Positions 46,501-61,500 of a DNA stretch of 64,000 bases are shown here, piece by piece; positions within the stretch are counted from its first letter, which is position 1, and each line of letters starts with the position of its first letter. The position numbers were made by a program, and so were the translations under genes. Origin of the DNA: Rhyzopertha dominica. Lineage: Eukaryota > Arthropoda > Insecta > Coleoptera > Bostrichidae. The notes beneath the pieces are model-generated. The model was not told the DNA's origin. It made no database searches and saw only the letters and a program-made list of their open reading frames with translations. Location of the stretch: contig QCXZ01000137.1 in the NCBI GenBank assembly GCA_025024175.1, positions 67,084,680 through 67,148,679 on the forward strand, given 5' to 3'.

Positions 46501-49500
46501 CGCTCTCTTTCACATTATTATTTTTCATTATCATAACTACCTCGCTCTGGCAGCAAAACTTGAAACCAGCAAATTCGTAAAATGGGAATTGTTTCTTTCT
46601 TTTGACTGCGGCGTTTTCCCATTTGGATAGAAAGAGAGAGCAAAAATAAAATTAATTACTTACATTTTTATCGAGTGTCATGTAACATTAAAATTGGGAT
46701 ACAGATAAATTCGTACAGCATATTTTAATAAATGAATTAAATCATGTGCACATATTTCAAATGTAAGATAAATCNAGGTAAGGTTAAAATTGAGAAACAG
46801 ATAAATGCTGGAAACGTTTAAATAAAATAATTTCCATTATGAAAAATGTATTTCTCTTAAAAGAATATGAAGTAGAATTATCAACAACGGTAAAATTACA
46901 TAAACTTGTGGTATAAGATAGTGTAAATCACGGAAAGAATTCATTATATATTTGAAGTAACATTTTATGTTACAGGTTTAAACTAACTAGTAAAATAGAT
47001 TTTTAATCATTTGAATGTAAGAAATGTACAGTAAGTTAGGCATATATTTCGTAATAGGAATGAAGGTATTCTTATTTTAATTTTGAATAAGAATTCCATT
47101 TTACTTACGAGATTTGGTTGCACAAGACTTTGTGTTGATTGAAAAGTAAAATGATGATCTATAATAAAAAGGCATAAGTTTGGTAAAATAAACAACCTAT
47201 TTATTTACATAAGAACAATATGGGCCCTAACAACACCACCCGAAATTTAACAGGTTAAGTACTTGAGATTTTTTTATAATAATTAATCTTCTTTAAAAAT
47301 TAACTTCAAGTTAAATCCTCTTTATTTATTTCAAAGTAAAGAGCTTATAACTGATACATAGTCACCAGTAGTACCAGAATAATAACTATTACAACATATT
47401 TTGACAATGTCAAAAATCTAGAGACAAGCAAAATGTTAATATTGTGTATGTGTTGCTGACATGTTCTCTTTGGTTTGGTGTCAAGTTTGCTTATCTCTGT
47501 ATTTTCGGCATTGTCAAAATAATATTGTAAAAGTTTCCTTATTATTCTGGTACTGACGATGACTATGTATTAGTTGAAAGTATATAGTATATATAGTGGC
47601 ATAACTATTATTATTAATACAAAGTCACACTTCCGTGGCTTCGTTTTATGTTATACTGTTATTTGCTACTTTTCAGTGTTGTCACTTTAAGCATCGATGT
47701 CTCTAGACTGCAAAAGCGCCTTGAATATTTTTCATAAACAAATGTTTTCTGTGTGCATTCAATGTTTGTTTTCTATTAGCTGAAGAATCAAGCTCGGGTA
47801 GTTCTTCTTCTGAAGAACTGACTGATGAAGAAGACTGTACCATGGAAGAGTTAACTAGAAAACAGCAACATCCCGACAGATTGCACCCAGAAATGTGGTA
47901 AGTTTATCGATGGTCTCGTTAAAAGCATGTTTTTCATGTACTTACTTAGGTACAATGATCCAGGGGAAATGAACGATGGTCCGTTGTGTCGTTGTTCGGC
48001 CAAGTCCAGAAAATCTGGTATTAGGCACGGGATATATCCGGGAGAGAGATTTTTGCAGATGTGTGACAAAGATTCTAACAACTCAGAAAAGTTGTACCAC
48101 TATCGCATAACTATATCACCACCTACGAATTTCCTAATTAAAACGCCCACCATTATTCAGCATGACGAGCATGAGTTCATATTCGAAGGGTTTTCGATGT
48201 TTTCACACTCTCCTCTGGTAAAATTGCCAACTTGTAAAGTAATTAGATTCAACATCGAGTACACTATATTATATTTGGAGGAGAAAATCCCAGAGAATTT
48301 TACCATACATGAACTGGATTTGTTTCGTAAGATCATTATATCTCTTTTGTTTCGTTCAAATTAATAATCTTTTTTTTAGATGATTATCTGTTTCGTGAAA
48401 TATTGGAACTGGTTGATTTAGATTTTAAGGCGGCCGGAGACAGCTCTGGCTGTTCACAGTTTCATTTCATGCCACGTTTCGTCCGTATTTTGCCTGACAA
48501 TGGAAAAGAGATATTGTCTATGAATCAAGTATTGCATTTTCTGCTGGACAGCTCAGTTCCTTTAATTGAAGAATGTCAGCTGGAAGATATGGTTAACATG
48601 AGCCAGTATGAATGGCAGGCGTATGCTGATGAGATAAAGGTAAGAACATAAAAATTGTGTATAGATTATAGCTTTTGTAGTTGTCTACAGAGTAGAAGTA
48701 CTTTCCTTACTCACTAATATTGCATTTTCAATTTAGCACTGATCTGACATTACTGCATAATAATTGTTTATTCATTAGTTTCATTTTTGTACCAGTATTA
48801 CATAAAACGTTCTTCATTTTTTCACATAAAACATGTACGTTTTTATTTTGCAACAAAGAGAATTTAATTTTTTTAAATACTAAACTCAAAGAAATCATCT
48901 CTTCTTCACTTTTTAGTTTATGAGCCATCTTAGTTCATAATTTGTTGGCAGATTACATAGCTGCACAAAATACTTTTCAAAAGTATTCAAAAACTTTTGT
49001 ACTTAAAACTTTTCATTGAAAGTATTTTCAAATACTCTAGTATTTAAATACAAATACTAGAAAGTATTTAAAATACAAAATACTTTTGTGTTTAAAATTT
49101 GTTTTTAAATATAAATACAAAAACTTTTAAAATGCTAATAGAGGTATTGCAAACTTTTTTTTCTAAAATATTTTTTTCAACAAAAAGTCAAAACCACTTA
49201 AAATAGCATGTATAGTGATTATTTCACATTTAAATTCAACACAGTGTTACATTTAAAATAACAAAGTTTACTTTAACTTCCTGTTTATATCATAGATGAA
49301 TGATGACTAATTCATCTATGGTTATATTACCACACTGTCAAACTTTAATTTACAATTTTCCCCATATGCTTCTGATGGATTACTTATGAGAACATCCTGT
49401 ACCCATATATCATTTTCAACATTTAAAGCATTCAACACATATTTCTCATAAAAAAGTATATTCCCAATTTGTAAACTGTTGCATAATCGTAAAAATGTTT

Positions 49501-52500
49501 TGTTTCATTCAATTTAAAAAATTGTATTTTCTCTTAAAAGGTGATTTATTAATAATTTCAATCCATTCCATTCATTTATGATTAAAGTGTACCTTTTTAT
49601 GTCAACTGTTTGTATATTTTACATCATAGTTAAAAATGAAGCCTGCACTTTTTTAAACAATGTTTTACAGAGATATAAACGCTCATTAGTCCAGGATCTA
49701 CCATTTTCAACTAAAATGGATTTTAAATTATGCTTGTATGTTCTGTTTCTATGGCAGGAGGCATAATTAGACCCTAGTTCAATTAGGAGGCATTTTTTGG
49801 CAATATACTCATAGAAAGTCATGCTTGTAAACATATTTTCCTTATTTCAAGATATTCTGTGTTTGGGGTACATAACGGTAAAACGTGCTTGTAACCATAT
49901 AGCAAAATAATGCAAACAGGATTTAAAACTGATTTTACTCAAAAACGATAGACCGGTAACTATACGTTCTTTATATTATTTTAAAAATTAAGACTAATTT
50001 CTACCTTAACCTTAACAGGGTGACTGTTTACAAATAAATTTTTTAAACTACCATCATAATACATCATATGAAAAAATTCTGAATTTAAAAATTTTTGTTA
50101 ATTTGCAGAAAATTATATAGAAACTTTGTACTGTTTTTAAATCAAGAATATGTAATAATACTAATTTCCTACCTTAAGCATTTTAAAAATTTTAAATTTA
50201 AATGTAACATGTATTTTTGTGTAGAATAATTGCAATTATACAATTAATCAAATTAACTAATTTTGTTTGTAGATCTGTTACGTAATTCAAAAACATTGTG
50301 TAGCATTGAAATAAATCTGTTATGTACCTTTCAGTATTTAAAATACTACTAAATACCAAATACTTGAAATATTTTTTAAAGTACTTTGAATACTTAATGG
50401 GAAAAGTGTTTAAAATGTAAATATTTTAATTATGTTTTGTATTTCAATACTTTTGAATATTTTATGATACTAAATACTTTCAGCTGTGCACAGAGCATCA
50501 ATTTTTTCAATCTTTGCAATAAGGGAAATTTCCCCAAGTGCTAAATTTCAATTAGAGAAAATTGGATCATTCTGAATTTAGTACAGACAGACAGTTAATG
50601 TTTTGGTGTTAATAAACTTAAATTCTGCACCTTTGTGTGTGCAAAAAATTTAATTAAAAAGATAGTTGTATTGTAACAATATATTTTGAAATTCAATATC
50701 ACTTTATTTGCATACCTTTTTTGTTAAATTTGTTTTACTAACATTTCTGACAGTTAATAAACCTGAAATTTTATTTATTACCCTTTTTGCTTCAGAGCTT
50801 TCTTCACATTAAAAAATTACCTGCTTTAAAAATACAAGTAGTTCTTTTTTGTACCTATCATATCTAAATCTTAGTAACAGTATATTCGAAAATTGTAATA
50901 ATATTTATTTTACAAATGGCAATACATAACACATTGATGTATAAGCAACTTCTGATTTTAATTAACACCAAGTGTTATAAATGGTCCCTCTACATAAAAC
51001 AACAAACATTATGGACACATTATAATTTATTATCAGTAAGTGACCTAAACAAAGAAATGTACATTGTTATCATTTTAAGAAGCTTTGAAAACAATTGATC
51101 AAAAAGGTGTAGGTATTTGTGTCAAAAATCAAGTCAAATAAACTGTTTTAACTGAGTTGTAGTTTTAACTATACTCTTTAAAATTTTTAGAGTTCATATT
51201 TGACATGCAGAGATATATAATGCTTATTAAAAGATAAACATGTAACAAGGGTTAGATTAAAAGGCCGCAAATATATGTTTTAATTAATGAATTACTTCTC
51301 AAATAATATCTTTTACTTAGATGTAATACATTTTTCGTGTATATTTTGGCTTACTCCTTCTATATGCATGTACTATTTTCTAGACCATTTCTGAGCATGG
51401 GTTGTTTTTTTGTGGGTTAACTTTAATTTTCTAAAACTATTTTCTCAATCGTTATTGAATATTTTATAAATTGATTTAAAAAAAAACAATTGTGCAGGGA
51501 ATGGTTGTGACTTACCCGGGCAAAAAGCCGTGTTCAGTAAGAGTCGACCAGTTAGACCGCAACATTGACTTACAGAAACAAGGAAAGTATAAATTTCCTG
51601 AGATCGTACATTTTGGGATAAGACCACCTCAACTTAGCTATGCTGGTAATCCAGAGTAAGTGTTGCACATCCATATAGGTACAATTCTCACACCCATAAT
51701 TTTCATAGCTACCAGAAAGCGTGGCGCGATTATGTAAAATTCAGGCACCTTTTGGCCAACATGTCTAAGCCAACTTTCGAAGATAAAAGAAAACTNGAAG
51801 CCAAAGAAAATAAACTGCAAGAGATGAGAACACAAAGCAAGATGAAAAGAGACGTTACTGTAGCTGTTTCAGCAGAAGGATTTTACCGTACCGGGATAAT
51901 GTGTGACATCATACAAGTATGATTCCCCGACGATAAAAAAAAAGTTTTGACTCCATTTTTGTTTTCAGCATGCAATGCTAATTCCAGTTCTGGTGTGTCA
52001 CCTGAGGTTCCACAATTCTCTTAACGTCTTGGAGCAATCGATCGATTATAAATTTGAAAATCGTGCTTTGCTGCAGCTAGCTCTGACGCACCCATCTTAT
52101 AGAGAAAATTTCGGTACGAACCCCGATCATGCTCGAAATAGTTTGACAAACTGTGGGATCCGACAGCCGGAGTACGGGGATAGAAGGATTCATTACATGA
52201 ATACAAGAAAGCGAGGTCTGATTACAGTAAATTTCTTCTGGCGATGTAATTTTAATTTTAGTATTTATGCTTGCTTGATAGTATGCTGTAATTGGGAGCT
52301 TGTGTAGATGTATTATATTTTTTTTGGTAGCAAACTTGACAACCCATTAAAGGGTATAGCCGGATTAGACTACTACTGGGGCCCCCAAATGCTACCTTTC
52401 ATTGAGTGTATGCATATTGCATTTGATAGTAGTAATTGATTGCTGCTAGTTTTTTGGTTTTAATTCTTTTTTCTTCAAAACTTCTTAGGCTATTTTGGAA

Positions 52501-55500
52501 AAACAAAATTCTTATAAACAACAACATTAATATACTCGTAGATTCTATTTCAGTCAGTTTTGAGTCAGTCTCAATAAATTACAAATCATTTTAACTTTTC
52601 GCCAAGCTTTCGGAAGTGTTTGCCTCCTTCGTCAGGGCTTCTAGTTATGGATTAATTAAGTGCGCTGAACAGGATCACAGAAACCAACCACAAAGTAACA
52701 GAAATCGAAGAAATTATTTGTAACATTAAGGTAGATTACATTCAAAAATAATAATATAGTTAGCTTGGCGAAGAGTTAAAAGGATTTGTAATTTATTGAG
52801 ACTGACGCCCTGATAAAGTAGAATGTATGAGTATAATAATAAACAACGGTCAATATTTTAAGTTATAATTAACAACATTAATCACCACAAGCAGCATTTT
52901 TTCGTCTTCTTGCGAAAGTGGTATCATAGAAAAGAATAACATTATTTTTTTTAATATATTTTTTGCATGTTATCCAAAAGCGCTGTTTTGGAAAAACATT
53001 TATTATAGCCAATTTCATAACAATTCCAATGATATACAGATCACTGTAGTGCACTTGGTGTCATGGTAGAAATAGACGTGAAAGCAACTACCATCTATAT
53101 GATACTATCTGCCTCGCAGAAATGTATACTATGGTAATTACTAAATCATGACATAACAATATAGAGAAATACTGTGCTTGAAATATATTAACATCTGCTT
53201 ACTACACCAGTGGCTTTTGAATTTTTCTGGAAAATTTATAAACTTTGGAATAAGTAAAAAATATGGACATTTAGTGTTATTGTGTATAGATAGTTATGAG
53301 GAAGAGGTAGACAAAGTTTATCTCTAGAGATATTCGATTTACAAGCCTTTGAAAAAGAAATTGTAACTCAGCAAGCCAGAAGGTTCGCTTCAACAGCGAA
53401 AACAGTACATAACTTTCATAAGAATGTCTATCACTTCGGAAAGACATTGTACTGTAGTTTTCTCTTTACCACCTTTGTTAATTATTTTAAGGCCTCTCTT
53501 ACTTGCTCACCTGTACATTAAGAACAATTACACTAAAAGGAATGGAGAGTAAATTGGTGAATTAATGAACATATGAACTAGTGAACTGATAAACCAGTCT
53601 ATTGGTAATTTAGTGAACTGTCAACTATGATCCAGTTGTTAACCTCTAAATGGATGGTGAGGTATCTTGGTTTATTGTTATTTAACATTTAAAATCAAAC
53701 AGTTCAGTTCTAAAAATCTATAATATATCTACACATGTTTATTATTTAAAATCTTGTTTTTTTTTTTATTAGGGATCTACGATCCCTTCGGGAATAGTCT
53801 AAATACATTTTAATTTTGTTATGAAGTAGCTCCGCCACCGCCTCAGTTTTATTTGCATAGGAAGCACAAAACTATTTTATAATTCTTTTAAGCCTTGCCC
53901 GCATGTTTTGTGCCTCTTGCATGGCATATTCGACGTCACTTCTTAAATTTGCAGGCATCAACACTCTCATAAACATCATGTCACGTTTCGGCAAACAGCA
54001 AGAAACCGAGTCGAACATAACCCACAATGAGAGGCTGGAGTTCCTTGGGGACGCCGTCGTGGAATTCTTATCTTCCATTCACTTGTTTTACACATTTCCC
54101 GATCTCGAAGAGGGAGGTCTGGCCACGTACAGGGCCGCCCTAGTTCAAAATCAACACTTGGCTTTACTGGCACGGACCCTTAACCTGGATCAGTATATGT
54201 TGTATGCGCATGGTTCAGACTTGTGCCACGATCTGGAGCTGAGACATGCAATGGCCAATTGTTTTGAAGCTTTAATGGGTGCTCTATTTTTGGATGGTGG
54301 TATCAAGGTATGAATTACTAAATACCAGGTGTCCCGTAAAAAATGTGATAATCCTGTTATTTATTCTCCTATTTTATTGATACAAAGAGTAAATTGTATA
54401 GGATGAAAAACGCTACAAAAAAGTTATCTTTTTTCAGTTCTTTTCATTAATGTCATATGATAAACTACTTTTTTATTTTAAATGGCAACATATATATTTT
54501 TTGCTAATATATTGAACTACAAAAACTTGGGGGAATCAACCTTGGAGAAATAAATTATTTGTACTGTTATCATTAGCCAAGCTTTTGACTTTAATTGTAA
54601 GTCATGCTACAAGTTACAGCATAGATAAATAACTAAAAATTACAAATATGGAAAACTTACAGAAGTTGAGGATAAATTGAACAGCAAACTTATTTAAGTA
54701 AGGCATCATGTGTCCAACCACCAAAAAGATTCAAACTTGATAAATTATATAAATGTTCCAGTAGACACTAAAAGTTCTTAGGTGTTATTATACTTTAATT
54801 GTATTACTGATCTGTAGCAACTTGCTCGGAGTGTTTTAAAGTTATATCACAGAAAAAAAGAAAAAATGAAGTACTACGGATTTTCCTGCAAACAAACTGC
54901 AACATTTTCATTATGATGCTATTCATCTGTTTTTTTTTTTAATTCATGAATTATTAAGCCAATTTTCCCATAAGATGTAATGCAAAAATCTTTTTAAGCT
55001 ATTTAAAATCAATATTTAAAAAATGGGTAGTTAAAAATATTCTAAAAATTGTAAAAAAAAAATGCTTCTAAACCAGTAGTTCTACCAAGAAATGGTAGAA
55101 GTGGCAGCACTGTTACACATCATTGAATTCAGAAAGAAAAATTCGATCTGAATATAGCAAAAACTATATCTTACCATCTAAAAACTCGTTTAATATTAAA
55201 AGAACTGAAAAAATAAAATTTGACTTTTGTAGTATTTTTATGCTATTTAATTTAATGTTTGTTGCAATAAGATCAAACAATAAATAAGTTACATGATTGT
55301 TGGCATTTTTTACAGTACACCCTGTATATCTGCAGTTATCTCTAATAGAATATATTCGAATGTGTAGGTTTTTTTAGCATATATAGCATTTGACTGAAAA
55401 AATAATACCAAAAGCGAAAATTGTTAATTGTAAAATAGATTTCATATTGTTTTTAGTAATATTCAAAAACATTATTCTCATTATTTTTTTAATGTTACAC

Positions 55501-58500
55501 AGGTAGTAGATAGGGTGTTCAGCAACACATTCTTCAAACAAAATCCCGACCTTTATAAAGTCTGGATGGATGTGCCTCCGCATCCGCTTCAAGCGCAGGA
55601 ACCGACTGGAGATCGCCAGTGGATCGAGAAGTTCGAACTGTTGCAAAAGCTCACCAAGTTTGAAGACTCGATCGGCGTCAAGTTTAACCACATTAGGCTT
55701 TTGGCCAGGGCTTTCACGGACCGCAGTGTCGGATACACAAATCTCACTCTGGGTTCCAATCAGAGGTTGGAATTTTTAGGGGACACAGTACTCCAGCTCA
55801 TCGCTTCGGAGTATTTGTACAAATACTTTCCGGAACATCACGAGGGGCATTTATCAGTTAGTATTTTGAGGGTGTACCTTATTACAATTTATTATTTATT
55901 AAGTTTTGTTTTATTCTTCAGCTTGACCTTTTTTTATAACTTACAACTAAACATAAATTTGATTAACAGTAGAAACATTTCTTTGTAGATAAATACCTTT
56001 TTTGAATCCACGGAAGAACTGCTCAGATTTATAGGGTGATTCATTCAAGCAATTGGAGTTTTGAAAGCCTTGGTATATACAAATTAGTACCATATTTCTT
56101 CAGTTTTCGAGAATTTTTGACAGTTGCACCATGTTGCTTCAAATATGAAATTTGTGCCATTTATAAAGATAAAACTGTAAATTTATAGGTTTAATGTTTA
56201 CAAATATTCCCACCTTTAACACTTTGAAATCTGAAAAATTAAGGAAAACTTAACTTTTAAAGTAACTATCATTACTGTTCTTAAAAAAAAACAGGTGAAA
56301 AATGTAGCCTTGTGCTTTTCTGTATATATTTTTAATCCGTTCCTTAGATGGTAACATGAGAACATCATTTAAGTACACACAGACCAGCACAGGTCTTAAT
56401 ACAATGCCTCACTCATAAACAGATGCATTACTGAGTGTATTTTGCATGTGCCCTAATAAGAAATTAATTTAAACAATTGTATTGCCATACTAATTTGAGG
56501 TACTAATGAACTAGTAAATTAATGAACTACTGATCTTGTAATTCAGTGAACCATTGAACTAGCCTGCTGAAGTAGTGAATTGGTGAACTAATAATAATGT
56601 TGTGATCTAGTAAACTAATGCACCGGTGAATTGATAAAACTAAGAAATAACTCCACTAAGGATAACAATTTTTACAATTTGTCATATTACAAAAATGGGT
56701 CTTTGTATAGAAGTTTCAAATCTAACCGGTAGATGGCAGCAACTTACAAGTGATTTTTACATTGCGTGATATGGAAAAGTTGACTTAATAATCCATTATT
56801 ATTAAATTTAATGTGATGTAGATATTATGCTCACATTAAAAATGTTGTGAAGGTATTAAATGGTTAAAAAGCTGACAACGGAAAGAGCTTTACTACTTTT
56901 TACAGGTAACAATATAAATACTAGTATCATGTTATTTTTCTCTTTTTTTATTATCTCATTCGGATTGAAACACATGATAATGATCATGTGATAGGGCAAC
57001 ATTACCTAGGAATATTTAGATATTAACATTCAATATGCTCTGAACAGTTATAATATGTAATAGGTTAGGTGCTCTATTTTTTAAAATAAGTACTTCTTTA
57101 TCTTTTGAGTTTTATTGAACTTATAGTTTTAGTTTTGCTAAATTCATTGTCTAACGTTCGATTTGACAAAATTTAAGGTTGCTTAGAGCAGACATTGTTA
57201 TATTACTATTACCATTATTATTAAACAGTAATTTTATACTTATTAGGAGTGTTTACCTAGAGCGAAGGGGGTCATTTTAAGCACCTACCGTTTTACATTT
57301 TACCGAGTTATTCGAAACTTTTTTGAAGTGAAATTTCGACATGGCAATGACAAAAGATGTGGCTACAACGTAGAGTTCGAGTTTTTTCTGAATTAGGTAC
57401 CGTAATGTAAATATTTCTTGTTATATTTTGCTTAAAAATGCGTATTTTTGGCGAGCTATTTCTCGAAAACTAAGGCACAAACGAAAAATTCGAACTCCAC
57501 GTTGTAGCTACATATTTCTTTGTACACTACCAAAAACATGAGCACGATAAATGAGTAAAAACATTCAAACAATCTAAAACCGCAAACCCTTTCGCACAAG
57601 TCCGTCACGAGAGCGGAATGCGAATGCCCATCCCCACCAGGTCCGTCGCGTGGTATCCACTGAACAGTGAGGCTAAGATACAATCCTGTCGGGAATGATC
57701 GAGCGGTATACGATCTATTCCGATATGACTGGATTTCTAAGATTGTATGTCTAAATACACGTGACAAGTTTAATGTTAAAAGCTCTTTCACATTAATTTA
57801 CTGTCTGCCGAAGCAATGGGGAGGCGGAAGGAAAATTATTGTAAAAGTTCCTGCAGAAATCATAGTCGACATGCAGTTAGAATGAAATGTTATATAGTTC
57901 ATATTTACAGAAATAAATGGGTTATTCCATATTTTGAATAAGTAATACGGGTTGCATAGTTTACATTTCTGCCCGATCGCTCCAAGTAAATGCCCCTCTT
58001 ATGACAAACTGAATGGTTGTAATTTGTAGTTTTATAACTTGAAATTAAAATAAAACTGTACCCTTAACTTATTCAAAAATCACACACTTAACATGAAGCA
58101 CCACCTATCGGCAATCCGTAATAACTTGAATTCACTGGCAAAAACAGGTACGCTACCTAATCATTTGTTCGGTATCCTTAGTAGAGTTATCTGTAGATAA
58201 AACTAATAATCTAGTGAACTGCTAAAGTAATCTTCTGTAGTAGCCTAGTGATCTGCTAAACTAATGATCTTAAGAACTAGTGAACTAGTCTACTTATTAA
58301 CTAATATACTAGTGAACTAATGATTTTGTGATCTAGTGAGCTGGTGAACTAGTGATTTAGTGAACTGGTGTACTAGTGACCTAGTGAACTGATCTACAGA
58401 TGAACTATGATCGAATCAACTGCTAACAAAACATGAACTACCTTAATTTATTTTGTTTTATCATTTCACTTCTTGGTATCGATACAATTTTTATTGTTAT

Positions 58501-61500
58501 TTCATTATTATTTCAGCTCCTTAGAAGTTCCTTGGTAAACAATCGTACTCAAGCTGTAGTTTGCGACGACTTGGGAATGGCAAATTATGCAGTATACAAT
58601 AATCCAAAGGCGGAATTAAAAACAAAAGATCGTGCAGATTTACTGGAAGCATTTATAGGTGCACTTTATGTAGATCAGGTATGCTTTTGTTTGATTGACA
58701 CTGAAAATATGTTTTTAAAGTTTGTAAAAATATATATATGACAATTTTCTCTAAAAGGGGATGGAACACTGCGAGGTCTTTTGTCAGGTGACGCTTTTCC
58801 CCAGACTTCAGGATTTCATCATGAACCAAGACTGGAACGATCCAAAATCGAAATTGCAGCAATGCTGCCTAACCCTTCGGACTATGGAGGGTGGTGAACC
58901 TGATATTCCTGTGTACAAGTGAGATTCATTTATTTTTAATGTCAAATTGAAATACCTGACATTTGTTACTGGAATGCAGGCTTTAGTCTTAAATGGACAG
59001 CTATTTGGGATATTTGTGCAGCTGAGTGTCATTTATAGGGTTATTGAGTGTAAGGGGCCAACGAATACAAGAGTTTACACCGTCGCCGTATACTTCAGGG
59101 GACGGAGATTGGCCAGTGCTGTTGGACACAGTATCCAGCAAGCTGAGATGAATGCGGCAAAAAAGGCCCTAGAGATATCTCAAGGTAAGTGATTCATTAA
59201 AGGTTTTTTTCTTGAACACTTTATGGTGTTGTTGACAAGATAAAAAACTTTTTTTTATATTTATAATTTATAAAAAACTTCGGTTCTCGAAAAATAGATT
59301 TACAGACGTCAATAAATTTTAAAAATTACAATGTTCTAAAAGTGAGCTATTATTATTTATTATTTTAGGATTATAATCCAAAATACACTCTAAATACCAA
59401 TTTTGAAATCAAATTTCGAATTTGTTATTTTTGTGTAATAATCTTGCTCTTGTGTGGTTTTTTTGCTTTTGTGCAAAAATGAAGGTAGCCGGTACAGCAA
59501 ACGTAAAGGATAAGTCAGTATTATATTTACATCTCTCATATATGTGTTTTTAAAAGGTGTTTCAAGAATGTTAACCAAAGAAGAGTGTGCCATAGATCGT
59601 TTCTATGAGAAATATCATAGTACTGTTGAATAGAGGCAAGCAGTGCGAAAATTGGTAAAAGAAATTACTGAATCTGAGCCTGTAATAGATGTGACAAAAA
59701 TTAACAAAAAAAATGAAAGTGATGCTTCTACATTATTAGTGTTGAATTCAGTTTGGCATAATCCCAAACCGTCTATAAGAAAACGTGCTTAGAATTTTGA
59801 CATAAGCAAAAGTTGGGTACAAAATATTATTAGGTAAACTAAACTTAATCTTTTAAGTCAGAAATATTACATTGCCTCGAAAAAGGAGACAAAGAAAGAT
59901 ATTTTGAGGTGTGTTTATGGGTAGGTGTTAATTCAGATATCAGGTTTTTCGAAAAGTAATTTCTTTTTTTCAGGTTTCTTATGTGAATAATAAATATTTT
60001 ATTGAATTGTATATTTGCCATTTTTCTGGCAGTAGCATGACTCCCATGCTCATAAAACTTCTTTGCTGGTCAAAAAATTATCTAGGAAATTTTTGAACTT
60101 TTCATTCAGTAAAGATTTTTGTAAAGACCATAAGAAATAATAATCAGAAGGTGGCAGCTCTGGAGAATATGGTGGGCGTTACAGTATATCCCACCAAAGC
60201 TGTAAAAGCTTTTGGCAAGTTAACAAACTTGTATGAGGTCTTGTGTTATCTTTTCGGAATAGTACACCTTTTCTATTGATCAATTCTGGCCTATTCTGTT
60301 AAATTTAATAATTCAGTTTGTCCAGCTGATGACAGTATCTACACTTCAGAATTGTTCACTGTGTTGTCCGGTAGAAGCTAAAAAAAGTGATTCCTTTAAA
60401 ATCCTACCAAACAGATCGCCTTTTTTGATGAATATCTTTGAGCTGGTTCATCTTTTTTACTCTTTGTTCTTTCGTGTTTAAGATTGTTGTAGAAAACTCA
60501 TTTGTCGTTGCCAGTGAAGATGCTCTTCAAAAATGGATCATTTTCTTGACGTTTGAGAAGCAAATCACAGATGTTAAAGCAACAGCACAAATTTCTTTCC
60601 TTGAGAACATGAACCCATATGTCCAGCTTTGAAATTAAAGCTAGGCATTTCAGTTGACTGTGAAAGATCGAATTTGATAAATTTAATCTCCCAACGATGT
60701 GACGAGTTGTGATTCACCAGTTTGCATCAATTAATGCCTTCATCAGCTTCAATATAACAATATAAAAATAGTAAAAGAAGTAAAATGTGCCAAAAATGCT
60801 GCTTTTTTACTTTCCATATTTGAAAGGTTACCAAAAACTACTGTGTGTAGTCAGTCAAACTTTTTCACAGGCAAGACTAAAAGGTAAAGCACTTTCAACT
60901 AATACGTAGCCATTGTCAGTAACAGAATAAATTAGAAAAAAGAGGGGAACTTTTACAACATTATATTGACAATTTCAAAAATATAGAGAGATGCAAACTT
61001 GACTCCAAACCAAAAAGCAACGTACATGCCAGCAACACACATGTAATATTAATTTAGATCAAATAAATAATCTAAAACTGGACATTTAAAATAATTCGAA
61101 AAGTAGAAACATTTCCAAAGTTTCCAAATTTTTTATTATTTTTCTAACACAGACTTCATTGCATCTGTAGCTGTTCTTCATAGACACCTTTGAAGTCTTA
61201 ATAAGTTCTGTTGATTACTAAATGGCATTTCTTAATTGATGACTTAAATTGATAATTTATTTTTCCAAGGAGCAGAACTTTTCATATTGACTATTATAAT
61301 TAAGAAAAATTTTTTCTGTTGCATCTCGTATCAATGTACAGACTATACAATCGAATTATTTTTGTCACTTTGTAATGCAAGCTGCAAGCACATATAGGAA
61401 TAGGAACTTGTTTTTTTTGTGCATTATATTCAGTATAGAAATAAAGGCAACTCTATGTAAGCTTGCTGTAACTATAAACTTTCTAAAAACACAAGAAAAG

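Larger units (their letters stand above)
55857..58516 (+). other. Drosha intron 10
   Basis: 2660 bp. Contains two octamer patches (56500-56641, 58201-58428) and a short foldback: GTGGCTACAACGTAGAGTTCG at 57360 and its diverged inverse CGAACTCCACGTTGTAGC near 57490. A less AT-rich block (57590-57800) has open frames but no known domain. Confidence 0.65.

Noticed and set aside
57456..57885. Coding gene inside Drosha intron 10
   Set aside because: Overlapping frames on both strands without domain resemblance; the block includes an inverted repeat and is probably transposon-derived.
58970..59025. Earlier acceptors in Drosha intron 12 (GCAG near 58980 and 59022)
   Set aside because: Either would create an immediate stop in the joined frame; only the acceptor at 59038 continues the dsRNA-binding domain.
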